From assembly GCF_035582795.1 (NCBI RefSeq), contig NC_134366.1, forward strand, positions 33,403,661-33,467,660: 64,000 nt of DNA. Reading direction: 5' to 3'. Both the position numbers and the translations under genes were made by a program. The notes under the pieces are model-generated. The model was not told the origin of the DNA. It made no database searches and saw only the letters and a program-made list of their open reading frames with translations. Source of the stretch: Mycteria americana. Its lineage: Eukaryota > Chordata > Aves > Ciconiiformes > Ciconiidae. Positions within the stretch are counted from its first letter, which is position 1. Every line of letters begins with the position of its first letter. This document shows, piece after piece, positions 1-14,058 of this stretch.

Positions 1-649
1 TCTCATGAAGCAAGCAAATAGAGAGATAGGGTGTCTTTTATAAAATTAAAAAAAAATGGATACAGAGAAAGAATTGCATCTGTGTATAATTATGGCTGAT
101 GTGCTGAAAATTTACTGATCTTTTGTGAGCTCATCCTCAACAAAATCTCACACAATCATACCCTTTTTATGCCAACAAATGAGTTTTATAGCCTGGACTT
201 TTCTACATCATAAATGTAAAAGTAAAGGAGTGTGTTGGGAAATATTATCGGCACCGCTATATTTCTAACGAGCTACAATACATTGCTGTATGCTGGTTTC
301 TAGGTTAAGACTGGCTGTAAATTTGTAAGCACATACAACCACGTAGTACTTTCACCTTATATGATACAATATAGAATCTTAAAATATACAAGCTGTATAT
401 TTAAAATAAAGTAACCACAAATTCTTGCAATTCAGAAAGCAGCATTATTCCTGTAAAGAGAGGACATCACTTACTGAAACTGTTTTTACTAGGGATACCC
501 AATTTTGACTTTTATGAGGCCAAGATAAGTAACACTGATTTCTTAAGTTATATTAACAACACACTTAACTATTCAAGCTTCACATTCACTTTTAGGATTA
601 GTAATGCCTATCAGATTGATGCTTGCATTTAAATAGAGCTCTTAATTTT
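1..649. other. Intergenic AT-rich DNA, nothing identified
   Basis: No coding signal, RNA gene or recognisable repeat was seen. By synteny this and the following 13 kb lie between SOSTDC1 and LRRC72. No SOSTDC1 coding exon (cystine-knot domain) is present in the window. Confidence 0.5.
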
Positions 650-1195
650 ATTTTAAGAATGTAAGAAAGGCTTTATTGGGTCAGACCAATGGTCTATCCA
701 GCCCAGTTTTCTGTCTCCAGCAGTGGCAACAGGAGAGGCTATTCACAGAGAATAACAATCCCAGCTGTTTTCAGAGGCCCATTCCTATTTCACTTCCCAC
801 GATACAACGTTGTTGTGTTAGGGATGCCAGAGGTACATCCCTACCCTATGGCGATACTGTCCATCTGTCTAATCCCTTTTTGAACCCGTTGACACAGTTT
901 GCCTCTTACAATCTCATGTGATAGCCAGTGCCAGAAATCCACTACCTTGTGTTTAAAGAAATGCTTTGTTTTATCTGTTTTAAGCTGATGTTCTGTTATT
1001 TTTATTAAGTTCTCATATTACAGGATAGAGTGAACAGAAGTTCTGCCTTCACCTTATCCACTATTTTCATGACTTTGTAACCCTTCATCACGCTTCTTCC
1101 CAGCCTTCTCCTTTCACTGCTGAAGACGCCCAACCTTTTTAGTCTCTCCTCATAAGGTAGCTACTCAATCCCTTATTCATTTAAGTTGCCCTTAG
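650..1195 (-). repeat. Ancient CR1-type LINE fragment (3' region)
   Basis: Read on the + strand, the segment begins with a motif like 'ttgggtcagaccaatggtc' followed by 'tctgtctccagcagtggc', and ends near 1150 with 'agtctctcctcataaggtag'. These phrases, in this order and spacing, are hallmarks of an old amniote CR1 family common in turtle, crocodile and bird genomes. The 'ctcctcata' end is the antisense of the ORF2 tail, so the element is on the minus strand with its 3' end at the left. It is heavily diverged, and the open frames in it (for example 676-921) are incidental. Family assignment is from memory of the consensus; exact borders are approximate. Confidence 0.7.
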
Positions 1196-4100
1196 AGCTA
1201 CATGTTGTTACACAGAATGCCAAGACATTTTTAAATTTTTTTGAGAGCTTCTCAGCAAATTCTGGGATCCAATTGCCATACTGGTGAAAACAAAACTGAA
1301 GGTTTCTGTATTATCAATCTGATAGTTGCTTTTCTAGTAAAACAGGTTACTTTTCCTTACTGCTTATTCCTAAGGGTTCAAAAAAATAATTCTGGAGAAT
1401 ATAGTCTGATTTTCCTCCTTACTAATTTCAACCTACTGTTTTATACATAATGCTATTCATTAACTTCAAATTTAAAATTTTGAGGTGTACCTTATTTTGC
1501 TATAGCAGGCTAATATATTTAGCTGTGCTTCAGTAATACACTGTCCTCTAATATGCTATTTGGTTATTCCTTTAATGCATTTATCTATCTACAGCTCTTT
1601 TAATTATGTTAGGCTCTTCTGGAATGTCTTTAAAGTTTTCCTCAAAGACTCTGAATCATATATATTCATTGCCTTCTCTGACACTCAGTATTTCTCCTGC
1701 TGTAGCAACTTAGGCTGAACACTGGTTTTGAAAACTTTCCTTTTCACTTTCATTTGAGGGGTGTTTTTTCCACCTCATATGTTAAAGGTTTAATTTTGCA
1801 TTAGTAACAAGTATTATGTACAAGTACAGAAGCTAATGGCCACAGGTAGCTATCTTCTTTTCTCCCAGGAGAAAAATACAAGCATTGTGCTGACTGTTAC
1901 TGATTTATAGAACACAAAGGCCTCATTCATTCTCATTTCAAGGTCATCGCTATGTGATCTTCTTGACAAGTTTGAACAACTTGCAGATAAGCATCAAGAA
2001 GTCCTCATGAATAACAATGACTAAACTGTCAAGACAGTAATAGTATGATTGAAGAGAGCATCCTCTAAATGCAACATATACTAAAGAATGTGGAGAAAAC
2101 TTCCATGCCTTACAGTTGTGATAAAATGGGATGTGCCATTTTTAATGTAATGGTGAACTGGACTACTGATTGGCATCAAGTCTTAAACGAATGGCTTATT
2201 CAGCCAAGAAGAGAGGGGGTTTGACATTTTAAATAAAGCAGAGTGATGTGCAGGAAGCTCAAAGAATATGATATCTTTCTCTGGCTCCTTTGTTTCTCTG
2301 TGGGAGGCCACTGTATAGCATTCAAGGAAATTCCTTGATGCTGCTTAGTTTCATATGAGCAGATTGACAGGATGCACAGTTTGGCACAATTGTCTATTTC
2401 TGATCAGGATTACAAACAGCAGGGGTGGCAAAGATCCAAACTGACCTATACTGCCAGTATAATTCGAGTAATTATTCAGGGAACTGTACTGCAAAAAGAT
2501 TTAGTCCTTTACTTTCATGTGGAGTTCAAAATGCTGCAAAAATCTCATGGCATGCCGCACAATTGTGAGTTCCATGCTGCACGCCTTGATTAATAACGTG
2601 GTGAGGTACCACATGAGACTGAGACAAGAAGATACATACAGCAAGGTTCTAAAGAGTGATAAACTGGGTTTATTTAATTCCTAGATACATTTCATAGAAG
2701 TAGGACACATATGTGAAAATTGGATGGTAAAGATTCCCATGCCCTGTATGACTAGGAATGTCATGTATACTAATTAAGCAAACAGAAACAAGAAAATAGT
2801 TTGTATGTATTTTTGAGGTGCATACAATTCACAATACAACAGGTTTCCAGTCTCAGTGCCAGATAAGCCTAGCCAAAAAGGATAATTGATTGGTTTTATG
2901 CACCATTGCACAGTGTCTAAAGGCATTCATAACCTATGGTTGATTGCATTTTGAATATTGCCAGAATGAATACAATCCCCTCACTGTTGAACAAGATCAT
3001 AATATTTATATTGACAATTGAGAACTTTGAATAATACATAGTCCCATCACGTCTTTTCTATAAAATTAAGACTCTTCTATGTCCAAAATAAAAAACAGAT
3101 TGCACAATCCAAATAGTTAGGATATTGTCAGCATTTTTCAATTAAAATTGCTTATTTGTATAAGTTGTGTCTTTGTCATATAAATATGAAAATACTTTCT
3201 CACAGTATGGACTTGGATTCAATTCAACTTCCAGTTTTTCTTGTATGTTTTAATAGTAAGCTATCTGCCCTCTCAAAATGAGATATAAAGGAAGTTCTTA
3301 GTTTGTGAGGCTGAGAGGATAAAACAATGCTCCCATTTAAAAATAGTTTGTCTCAAAAGTTCGTATTAAATACGGAGACATCTTTCCAGAAGAGTGACAG
3401 ACTCACTTTGACAAAGCACAGGCTGAGGGAGGGTGTGTTCTCTCTCTGAAAAACATCCCGCTTTTCAGCCAAAATTTGGAATAAAAAGTTATTTCAAAAT
3501 TTCTGATGGAACATGGAAACAATCACTATATTCTGTGAGTGTCCCAGTCAAGCAAGAATGTAGGATCAGTTTTAACATACCAGTTTTCAGGCACTTCAAA
3601 AAATTCTTCTCAGACTCAAACTTCACTGCATGCATTTCAGTATTTTAAAAGTTTTAAAAACTATTTTATTAAAATACCTTTAAATCCACTTTCTTTTTTG
3701 TTCTAATTGCCCTCCTATTTGGGCATAGAGTTGAGATTCAGTAGACCTTAATTTTATTTCCATCACTGCCATTCTGTGCTTTTAGAATTCTGTGCTTTGA
3801 ATTCTCCATGAGTAAAACATGGGCAAAAATAATTTCCTTGATATAAAGCTTCAGGATTTATTCATGAAAGTATCTCTTCACACAAACCAAGGAGATTAAT
3901 TTTGGTTGCTGGGCTTACAAAAAAGCTGTAAGGTATCTAGACATCCTAGAACAGTTTTGAGACCTAAAATGATTGATCTTTCTTTACGGGAACAGTTTAA
4001 CAAGCTTTCACCTGCACGGAAGGCAAACAGGCTATCCCAGGCCAAGGCAAAGACAGCACCAGCCACACTTGTCTTTTTTTAAGGGAAGTTTTTGTTGTCA

Positions 4101-7100
4101 ACAAAATTTAAGCAAAAAAAAAAAAAAGGTAAGTAAGTGGAATAGCCTCACCATTGCAGTATATCCAGTGGACCAGCAGTTACATTTTGCTCATGGAAGG
4201 CTTAGATTGAAATTCCTGCTGCAAATCTGGTAGAGGAGTGATTTGGGGCCCTCTGTACTCATTGGATTTGGGGCATAGAAGACCTTCTCAGAAGGAAGTG
4301 CATACGGAAGGATTGATGCATCTGGCATGTTGTGCTGATGCTGGACAGTCATTGGGACAAGGGGAGTCCTTTTGAGTACAGTGCCCTTGCCCAAAAATTA
4401 CCTCTGAATGTTCTCCTCATTCTTTACAGGCAGAGGAAAAGGGCACTGGGCTGCTTTGGGCAGCTAAGTCCCACAGAAGTCACAGCTGCAAACTGCATTT
4501 TCTGTTGGCTAGCTTAGTTTACAATCTGCCCTGCAAACTGATTTCAGTTAATCCCCTTCTAGACACCTAATTTTTCCAGGGCATTGAGCATGGCAAGTTC
4601 ACTCAAAATTCTGAATTTCTCTAAGTGAGAGGGTTTCCAGAAGTCAGACACAGCAATACTAAGTTTTATAATTCATATGTCTCCCTTTTAAATCTAGATA
4701 AAGGTCTTCTGCTTTTGAGTGTTAGATAAAAAGGAGATAATCTTTCCTGTGTGAAGAATGCCACTGAAGCAAGGCATCGCTTTCCTCTAATTTCCACACA
4801 GTTACATTTCATAATGGGATTGTTAAGACAGGTGCACTTATTTCTGTTTTTTTTATCTTACCTTTATGTCTCTATGATTCCACAACTTAATTTTTTTCTT
4901 TCTTGTTGTCTACCGTTCCTCCACTATCCTTGTGACACAAAATGGCATGGGCTATACAATGTAAGTGATACTGGATTGCTGATGTAAATGCATCTGCTGA
5001 GAGTCAGAGTATAATGAGAAGCTGCACAATTAAGAACTTTAACGACCAACAGTGAAGTCCTGAAGGCAATGAGAGCACTGAGGATAGAGGTGTCGCGCTG
5101 TGTTGTCAGGAGGGCTGCAAAGGCACTTGTCCAGACTGGCTGTTCTGCGAGGGCCGTGAGGTCTGACTGCCTTGCCGAGGTGACTGAGAATGCTTTGAGG
5201 TACGGAGCACCATTTTTGAATTTTACTGTGGGATGTCTGAGGTACCAGTTCCAAATACTCATTTGTGTCATTTTTGAAGTTCCGTGAGAATTCTGCAGAA
5301 CTGCTTCCTACCTTTGTTGAAGCTATTTGTAAAACATTTATCGGGAATTCTTTGGTTCTTTTAGGCACTATGAGAGAAGATCAGAGAAAATTGTTCAGGA
5401 TGTGCTGTTTAATTTTAGCACACACATTGTATGCCAAAGCTGTTTATGTATGTGGTTAGCACAGTAATAGAGAGGGGAAAAAAAACAAAACAAAAAAACC
5501 CCAGAAAGCCAGTTGCAATGAATGGCAGTTTAGCTTGCCCTTATTTGTGGTGGGGTTTTTTTGCTAGTGATTATTTGGGAAAAAACAGTATTTAACTACA
5601 ATCCCATCTACCCAGGAGTTAAAAGCTATTCAGACATCTAGAGTTACAAGCAAGTGTCTAATGTCACCTTCCAAAATGCCTAGCACAAACCAGTTTTCTT
5701 AGTCAATCAGATTGCTAAACATTGATTTTTAGGATTTTTTAAAAACTTACTAGAACTACACTTTGTCCCAGAGCACCAAAGGGAAACTGCAATACTGGAG
5801 AATTTTTTGAGAGATCCCTAAGTTTATCCCAAGCTACTGTATTTTTGCCTTGGGGATGTCAGTTACTAAGACTGAAGAACTAATACAATTTATTGAAACT
5901 GGGTTCACAATTTCAGCTTGGAAATGTGACTCTTTTTTTCTTCCCACTTGGGTATATTTGCAGTTCAGATAAAGGAGTCTGGAGCAGGGTGTAAAAACTA
6001 CATTCCTGGACATAAAGAATGAATTAGAAAGTAACAACGACTAGAGGATTTTCAAAGGATGGATGTTTGTTACTTTCTGAAAATCTGAAAAATTAAAGTG
6101 CATCAAACTGGCAACCAAAACTGTGTAAATATAGTGATAGTTTGGCATGAATTTCATGGAATATATGTTCTTTGCTTAGATTTTAAAAATTGGGGAAATC
6201 GAAGGAAATTAAGGTTATCCTTCTAGATACACTAATTTCTTCTTGATTATGTGGACTAGTTTAACCAGGGTGGTTTTTATATGTCTTACACAGCTAAACT
6301 GAATCAATACTAAATATTACAGCATTCCACCTTAAATTTAATCTATGATTTTTTATTGTAACCAGGGAAAAGAATTTTGAGATAGAATAATCTGAAGGCA
6401 AATAAACCCCAGCTGTATTCTGAACTGTCTGACAAAATGGTGATGGTCCTGGAAAACAGAATTACAATAAGCAAGATCAAACTTATGTCACTACTAAACG
6501 ATGGTAAGGAAACAAAGAAATAACTAGAAGGCATCAACTCCATTTTGCAAAAGTATTTCAAAATTCTGAACTATGTCCTTGTTGAACTGAATATTTTAAA
6601 CATTTATGTGAAATGCTTTGTTTCAAAGTAGTATTTTTTAAATCCAAAAGTTCAGCTCTTACAATTCTCCTTTCCATTCTGAAATTACATAAGTTTCCTG
6701 GATCACTAGAACTTCCTAAAAATGTTTGGCTTTAACAAAACAGTATATTTGATACTATTTTTTAGGTGAAAAGCTTCTTATCACCTTGAATGAGCTAAAA
6801 TAACAAAAGCCAATGCTATGTATGTATGTGTGTGTGACTAGAACTTTTTTTATCACAGCAGACATACACCTTTTAATGGAAAGTTTCTCCTACTCATCAA
6901 TAAGCAGACACACAAAACAGGGAGCTTCCTTGTATCAATAACCTTTAACTAACAGCAAATCTTCTGTTTCCTCAAGGCAAACAATCAGGTAGCTCTGACA
7001 CCTGCAACTACTGGAAACATTTGTCTAAGAAGGAATCAAACTAGTGGGAGCCTGGGGAAATATAAATACAGTAAATGGATTGAAAATACTTCAGCTGGTG

Positions 7101-10100
7101 CTTAGAAATTGTACAGTTATGAAGTACTACTCTTTGCTAATAAAAAACCCCTAGAACTCACCAGAAGTTAGCTTGCTGTGGTGTTGGAGCAATTACCAAA
7201 TATATTTAGAAGAGGAGACAGCTGTATTATGGATTAAAGCAGTGTTTATACACCGAACTACATGAAGGTAGAACAGCTCTCTAAGATGACAATTGCTTTT
7301 AAGGTCTGCTGGTACACTTTACAGAACACATCTATCACTTTATTTTAAAAACACAGATATTTCTGTAGAAGTGGAAGTGGGCTCTACCTATATGTGATTT
7401 TTAAAAAGAAATCACAAAGTCAGCCTGACAGGCATAAAAGCCAAATTCTCAAAGGTACCAGTGTATCTGGAAGTCCAAGTAGTTATCTAAAGCTCTTTAT
7501 AATTCACATGGTTTGACTAATTCCTCTGCGTTTGACAGTTCCAAAGAGTCCATATTGGATTCAAATTGTGCTCTGCTACAATGACTGTTACTTGTTCAAG
7601 TTCCCTACCACTTTTACAAACATACTCTTAAGTATTTTTCTCCCTGGTACAGTTTCGTGAACTTGAACACATATCTTTATTCGTCATGGGCCTAAATAAT
7701 GCCAATACATATTGGTATACATACCATGCCTCTACATATCATTGCAAGATAATAATATGAAAAATGAGACCATGGGCATAAGAAAACTTTAATCTGAATT
7801 TACTAAACTGCTCCTGTATGACAGTGAAATCATCATGCCTACCAGCTGTAGAAAAACCTCAGAAGTCAATCACAATGATGTAGTTTGTGAGAATCTTGCA
7901 GTTCATGAAGGTACTCTTCAAGCACCTGCTCCGGCCCTTCATCATTCCATGTTACCTGCTCCCTTTTTCTCAAGCATGAAGGCAAGAAAGAAGAAACAGA
8001 ATCAGAAACATTTGTGAAACATAATTATGCTATTTTCATTCTGCTGCTAACTGGCAATAACATAACAAATTTATGAATGTGATTATGTGAACGTAAGAGG
8101 AAAATCGTGGACTTGATCTAGAAGGTCTGTTCCAGGCCTAGATCCTAGTCTCTGTGCAGGACAGTATCGTAATGGTGGCTTTTGCCATGTACACAGATTC
8201 AAGAGACAACTGAGAATTAATCCATTAATTGCCTTTGATACACTGCTACAGTGTCCAGATGTCATTTGATCCTAACTCTTCCAGTAGCTTTAGCTACTTT
8301 CTAGTACCTTTAGCTTAGGTACAGTACTGAGTATATGGTAATCATTAGAGAATAAGAACAGTAGTAGTAACGTAGTGTATAAGTAATTAATTCACAGAGC
8401 TTAGGTCAGTAGAGCTTTGATAGACTAAACAGGAGTTACAGGATCCCAAAATATCAAATCAGTGAGACAGATGAGTCAGGGTTTTTCCCAGGGCAGAAGG
8501 CATGAAGAAACAATTTCAGTGCCAGGTAGCCAGTAAACATAATTTATGCCATATTTAGATTAAGATGCGTGATCAGTATTATATAAATTAAGACTTTTTG
8601 TATGATTAAGATAATTTTAAGAGTTCTGGTATTGTCATTGCAATCCTTTTCCCTTGAATCAATGTACATGCAAGTTCCTACATGTATAAACTCAAACTCG
8701 TCTTCAGACTTTAGTTTTATTTTGTATTTGCATATAATAATTTGCATGTATTTCATGTTACAGTATGAATTTACCATAGGACATGTATTTGCCATGTTAT
8801 ATCTTATGGCATTAACTGAACAATTAAGTTATTACACTTTTGTTGTTGTTGTTACTGGGAATGCCTATGCTCTCTGAACACATCCCCTGAACCCTCATGG
8901 TTCCACAGATAGTGTTTAGGGGGCAGCAATGGATACAGACCTTTCAATACCCAAGATAATTCATTTAGAACTGCTTTTGTGCATCTCTGCATGGCACAGT
9001 CTTGCACCATGTAAACATAGCCTCATTGCCAACGTATTAAAAAGGCAGAATACCAGAAGTTTACATCTGAAAATTACTTTGGCAGCCATCACAATTAAAA
9101 AATTATTTGAAAATTAAAATTTAAGGGCTTTTTTCAATATCTGTAGGTTATGAAACCAGCCCAGTAACAAAGAATTCTCTGAATTAATAGGCACACAGCC
9201 ATCAAACATCAGTAAGAACGGTATTGACTTCTACATGTAGAGAGCTCTGCAGACATTATCCTTTTAGGAACAGTTATTACTTAAAGGCTAAGGTGGTCAA
9301 TTTTGGTAGGAAGCAGTATTAAAAGTTTTAAACATGCATAATATGTTTTTATGAAAAATACCAACATTAGTAACTTGATTTCAAGTACTGAATACAGAAG
9401 TTTTATTTGCATGACTAACAGCAACACTTTTATAATAACTTCTCTATTAAAATATCTTCCCATGAAGCCTCAGACATGGCAAGCTTGCACATTACAGAGG
9501 ACCAAAAATTCCAGTTATCATGCTCTGGAAAGCGTATGGGATCATAGCAATGGAGATTTTTTTTTTTAGCATGTTAGGATAGATACAAACCATTGTGGAA
9601 GTGCACATACAACATTTTGAAACATTAGGATGTAAATTTCTGAGACTAGAGTAATAGGATCATTTGACATAATGTTGTTTACATACCCATAAAAGAGCTG
9701 CAGCAGACAAGAATTTCTTTTCTGACTGTGGATCAAACTTGGAAGCTGAACTGCAGGAACACTCCGGCACACAGAATGGCCAGAGAACAAAGTTAAGAGT
9801 TGGTTATGTTGAAAAGAATGATACATCTAAATTGTGCTGATAGGAAAATAAGGCTGAGCATTTATATATCTGTTGGAACACTTCTCCATCAGGCCTGTCA
9901 CATTTGTGGTGGTGGTATTCTTTATTCTCCATGGTAGTATTCAGGTGTCAAGTCAGACTGAAGCTGGATTTGAATGAGCTAGTTCATCCATATGGTGCAG
10001 TCTGCTGGGACAATTTTGCTATAGGCTGCATGTGGACTATTTTGCCTTCTTCCCTTACACTTACCATTGTGTAACATACATTCATTTATGTTACACATAA

Positions 10101-10775
10101 TACTAGAAAAACTAAAGAATTCAAATCTCTTGTTTCCCAAGCAGTAATCTAACCATTCAAGTTAATCACCGGCTTCAAACTGAAAATAGTCAGAACTGTT
10201 TAAATATAGGATCAAGCTTGTATTATTGACTGGAAAAAAAACATTCTCACAAAATTCTGCTCCTGAGCTTGTTAGGGTCACTGCGATGTCGTCAGTGCCA
10301 TCAGCAAGATTAATAGTATGAGCAAGACAAATCATTCAAATGCCTGAATGCTTTAGACAGTGTGGAGTATTTCAAACATCTGCACAGGGCTTGCAGCTAC
10401 TGGACCTACAGGAGACCTGCATCTTCTGGAGCAATAGCTGGAATGCAGGTGGGATATCCTACTGATCTTTCCTCAGGCTTCTGGGTTTCACCTGATAAAC
10501 ACTGATAAAATATTTCCGGAAACAAGAAGAAAAAAGGAAATATGCATTTATCTACAATATTTTGCATTTACTTCACACCTTTCCAAGTGAAATTTATTTA
10601 CAACCTCAAAAGCCAGTTAATTTTACTAGTTTCTATGTAGCATTAGTATAGCACAGGCAATTTTAAATTTGTCCCAGATAATTCTCTTATTTCTTGATGG
10701 ATGTTCTGTAGGTATGCAGAACTGTACAAACATGCGAGATGGAAAGTAATTCTGTAGTAGGATCTGCTTTCTTTG
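1196..10775. other. Intergenic, no gene supported
   Basis: An AT-rich stretch with many in-frame stops. All open frames are short (under 120 codons), lack family resemblance and lack splice-site support. A slightly GC-richer patch with several CpGs at about 5,040-5,280 is the only compositional oddity. Regulatory elements for SOSTDC1 or LRRC72 could lie here, but nothing in the raw sequence identifies them. Confidence 0.45.
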
Positions 10776-10840
10776 GGGGGTTGGACCAGATGACCTCCAG
10801 AGTTTCCTTCCAACATAAATTAGTTGATTCAATAAAATGA
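10776..10840 (+). repeat. CR1 LINE 3'-end fragment
   Basis: The string 'ttggaccagatgacctccag' followed by 'agtttccttccaacataaa' is the characteristic 3' tail of avian CR1 elements, reading in the sense direction. The usual terminal octamer repeat is degenerate here. Only the extreme 3' end is recognisable, as expected for a severely 5'-truncated retrotransposition event. Confidence 0.7.
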
Positions 10841-13607
10841 AGATGCAGTTTTTAAAAATACCTTTCGTGAAAAAGCCATACAGCCCAGTACCTTTGATGA
10901 TAAGTATTTGATTATAGACGATAGTAAAGGAAAGAACTGTGCAAGCACCATACTGTAATGGTGTATATTGTATCAATTTCTTCAAGAAAGTGGTGAGTGC
11001 AATCTTGCTATTTTATTTTTCATTGCTAAATTTTTTTCTTTTTACACTAAATACACGTGCTGTAAAAATGCAGGCCTTGTCAGGGAGATGCATTGAAACA
11101 CACTCAACATTAAATCAGGGGTCAATAAGACTACAAAGGTGAGACGAATGTGCGAGTAGCTTAAATTATCTATATGAAAATGAAACCAGATGTTAGTTAA
11201 AATGTATGGGACAATGCATGAAACAAAAATCTTACTAGTATAATATGTAGAGAAATGGAGACCTTCAAAATTGTAATTTTTAGAAACTATACAGGACTTG
11301 AAAAACAGAAATAAAATATAAACCCTGAAAAATAAAGAACATAGTTCTAATACCGTAGGCAAAGAACAACTGAATTTTGAAGATCATAAACTTTGGTGAT
11401 TAAAAAAATATCACGTATTAGACATTGGTTTTAGCATGTTGCATATTTCACAGCTATTGAACAACAGGTTAAGTTACAAAGAGCCATTGTGCTATCAATT
11501 TTTCAGTAAAGCCCTATCAAAATCATTGGTAAATCAGAAAACAAAATTAAAAATGGTAGAATGATTTAGCCCATCACCTAATTATTGTCCAAGTGTCATT
11601 TGCTAGACTGTGATAAAACTCTTCCCACCCTGTTTTCCCCAGAGAGGATGGAGAATGTGGGAGACTGGACTAGAGAGCATCCAAGCCCATATACAGGGGC
11701 TCAGCAATGTGGACAGAGACAGGTTACATTTCAAAACAGGTTGAATCTGAACTTTATTACCCAAAGCAAACCTATGTTTCTATAATGTGGTCTCTAAAGT
11801 GATACAGTGACAATCCCCTCTACCCATGGTGTGGGGCTGAAGCATGGACATACTCAAATGCACTAGGAGGCCTCTGAAGCATTTCAGGGAATATAAGGTG
11901 TTTACTCTGTGGGTCAGATGAACTCCTCTAGGCATCTGCGGTCCTGGTGGTTTACAAAATGAATAATCTCCTGTTCTGTCCTACCACCTTTATCAGTAAA
12001 AACAGATGATCTGTGCTTGCCCCTATATTCACGTTCTGTTATCACATACAATAAGATCACATTGTCTTGTTGCAACTGCGTATCCATGTATAAGCAAACT
12101 AAGTATTTTTAGCACAGAAGTATAATGAGAACTTTTTGGAAAAACGTGTACAGCAAGTAAGTCATTATTCTGAATATCCCAAAGGACAAGTGATTGTTTA
12201 TTCATTTATGCACAGCAAACCAGGAATAGGATTAAATAGGTGATACGTTACGTATTTTGGAAAATGACAATACCCAGTCAGTGTTAAATACAGTGATAGT
12301 TCAGTCTGAATACAAAAAATACTCATTTTTCTGCCCAAGTTCCTTTAAACTTAGTGCGGATTTTAAGTGTTAGCTTGCAGATGCAGAAAGAGAAACAGAG
12401 TAACTTTATTGAATTTTAAACAGTCTCTATTTAGGCATCCAGACTAAGTCTGTAGCTACCCATTATTAATAGAGACAAGCACCTCAAAAAACCAAAACAT
12501 ATCAAAACAAACCTCAACCCATGTATGTCACACCTCTGTGTTGGAATGCAACAGAATATCTTCTAGAGGTTCCCTCTCTCTCTCCGTACTTTAGATTACT
12601 GAATTTGCTTGTCATATCAAGTTAACTGGACTACTTGGTAAGACAATTTTATTATTAGAGTTGACTTTTTCTTCAATAACCATCTCACCTTTCACAATTC
12701 TAAAGCAGTAGCTTTATCCTGTTGGCTGAAAACACAGAACTCAAATGTAAAATGAAAAAATACGGATCTGTGTACCAGTTTCTTCTCCTCTGGTATGTTT
12801 CCTCTTTTTGTGCTTTTTAATACCCTAGAGATATCTTTAGAAGTTAAAATAAGTGATTAAAGACATTTCTGTTGTGAGTTTTATACTGCTAAGATGTCTA
12901 GTCTTTCTTATTTGAGGCTTCTATTTGTTTAAAGCTACCTAGCTGAAATGGAAGCCACCCACAGAATTTTTCCATGAAAATTAGATATTTGCAATATAAT
13001 ACTTGAACTGTAGTTCCATTCCTCCATCATACACACTACATCTAGTTTCAGTGGTCTGAACAAGCAAAGGCATGTACATAATTAATTCCATGAGGGACAG
13101 CTTATTCATATATTTGCACACACAACGCTTGCTCTTTATATATCAGTTGCACATAATTTACAATGACTATTTCTGCTAACTTGAGTACTCTGTGTAAATT
13201 AAATTCTAAATAAAGCTCCAAGTTTTCAGACATATTTTTGTTGTAGCTTGATCAAACATTTTCTTTTGTCCTACACGCATAGAAGTGTGCGCACACACAC
13301 TGGAAATGGCTTTTTCTATTTTTCAGCTTGTGCTATGCAGTAAAATGGTTATAAAAATAACAACATGGCAACAGTTGCTTGCACATGTGGATGTCATAAA
13401 CATTTTGTGTTACTTTACAATAAAATGCACTGTCGCAGCAGCGGGCCCATTCCAGGAGTGCAGATGGAAGGCGTTTTCTCAGGCACCAAGGTGATCTGCA
13501 AGTTGCAAATGAGTAATGCATACAGTGTAAATTAGTCGTAAATTAAAGTCACAAGTGTTTTCCTGATAGGTGACATATACACATACTTGCAGAGAGGAGC
13601 TGTGCTT
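10841..13607. other. Intergenic, no gene supported
   Basis: An AT-rich region immediately 5' of the LRRC72 CpG island. No repeat family, RNA gene or coding exon could be recognised. Confidence 0.4.
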
Positions 13608-13688
13608 TAAAAAAAAAACCCAAAAAAAACCCAAACCCACAAAAAACCCAAACCCACACAGGAGTGTAGCTTAAAAAAAAAAAAAAAA
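13608..13688. repeat. A/C-rich low-complexity tract with poly(A)
   Basis: Short runs of A interrupted by CCC or CCCACA units (13,608-13,660) are followed, after a short unique stretch, by a run of about 16 A residues ending at 13,688. This borders the CpG island. It could be the tail of a decayed retroelement or simple-sequence expansion; it is not a perfect telomeric hexamer array. Confidence 0.6.
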
Positions 13689-14047
13689 GGCAGTACACTT
13701 TTTCAGGATTGTGAGTGAATACGACCCAGGAGACTTCCCAGAGGTAAAGCAGGTCTCTCCCATTCCCCTCAGCCGTCGTCGTCCCGGGGTCTCCCGGAGA
13801 GACACCCGGGTCCCTCCCGAGCCCCGGCTGCCCGCGCTCTCTGGGAAGGCACCCCTCGCTCGCCACCGACCTCCTTCCCCCGACACGACGCCCTGCCCGG
13901 ATTAACGCCCAGTTGCGGGCTGCCCAGCAGAGGCGCGGGCTCCCATTTCGGTCTTAAAGGCAGCGCTGGGGCCGTCACGCCCGGCCAGCCTCTGTCACCC
14001 CCCAGGGCTCGCGCTCCTTCCCCCCGGCCGCCTAGGAACGGGACTCT

Positions 14048-14058
14048 AAAATGGCGGC
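14048..14058 (+). promoter_or_regulatory. YY1-type motif overlapping the LRRC72 start codon
   Basis: The 11 bases AAAATGGCGGC match the long YY1 consensus AANATGGCGGC exactly. In mammalian promoters this long form typically sits just downstream of the transcription start and often includes the initiating ATG. Here its ATG is the predicted LRRC72 start. A is at -3 and G at +4, so it is also a strong Kozak context. The match is seen; binding is inferred. Confidence 0.6.

Noticed and set aside
13608-13660. Possible interstitial telomeric repeat
   Set aside because: Units are irregular A-runs with CCC or CCCACA, not CCCTAA arrays.
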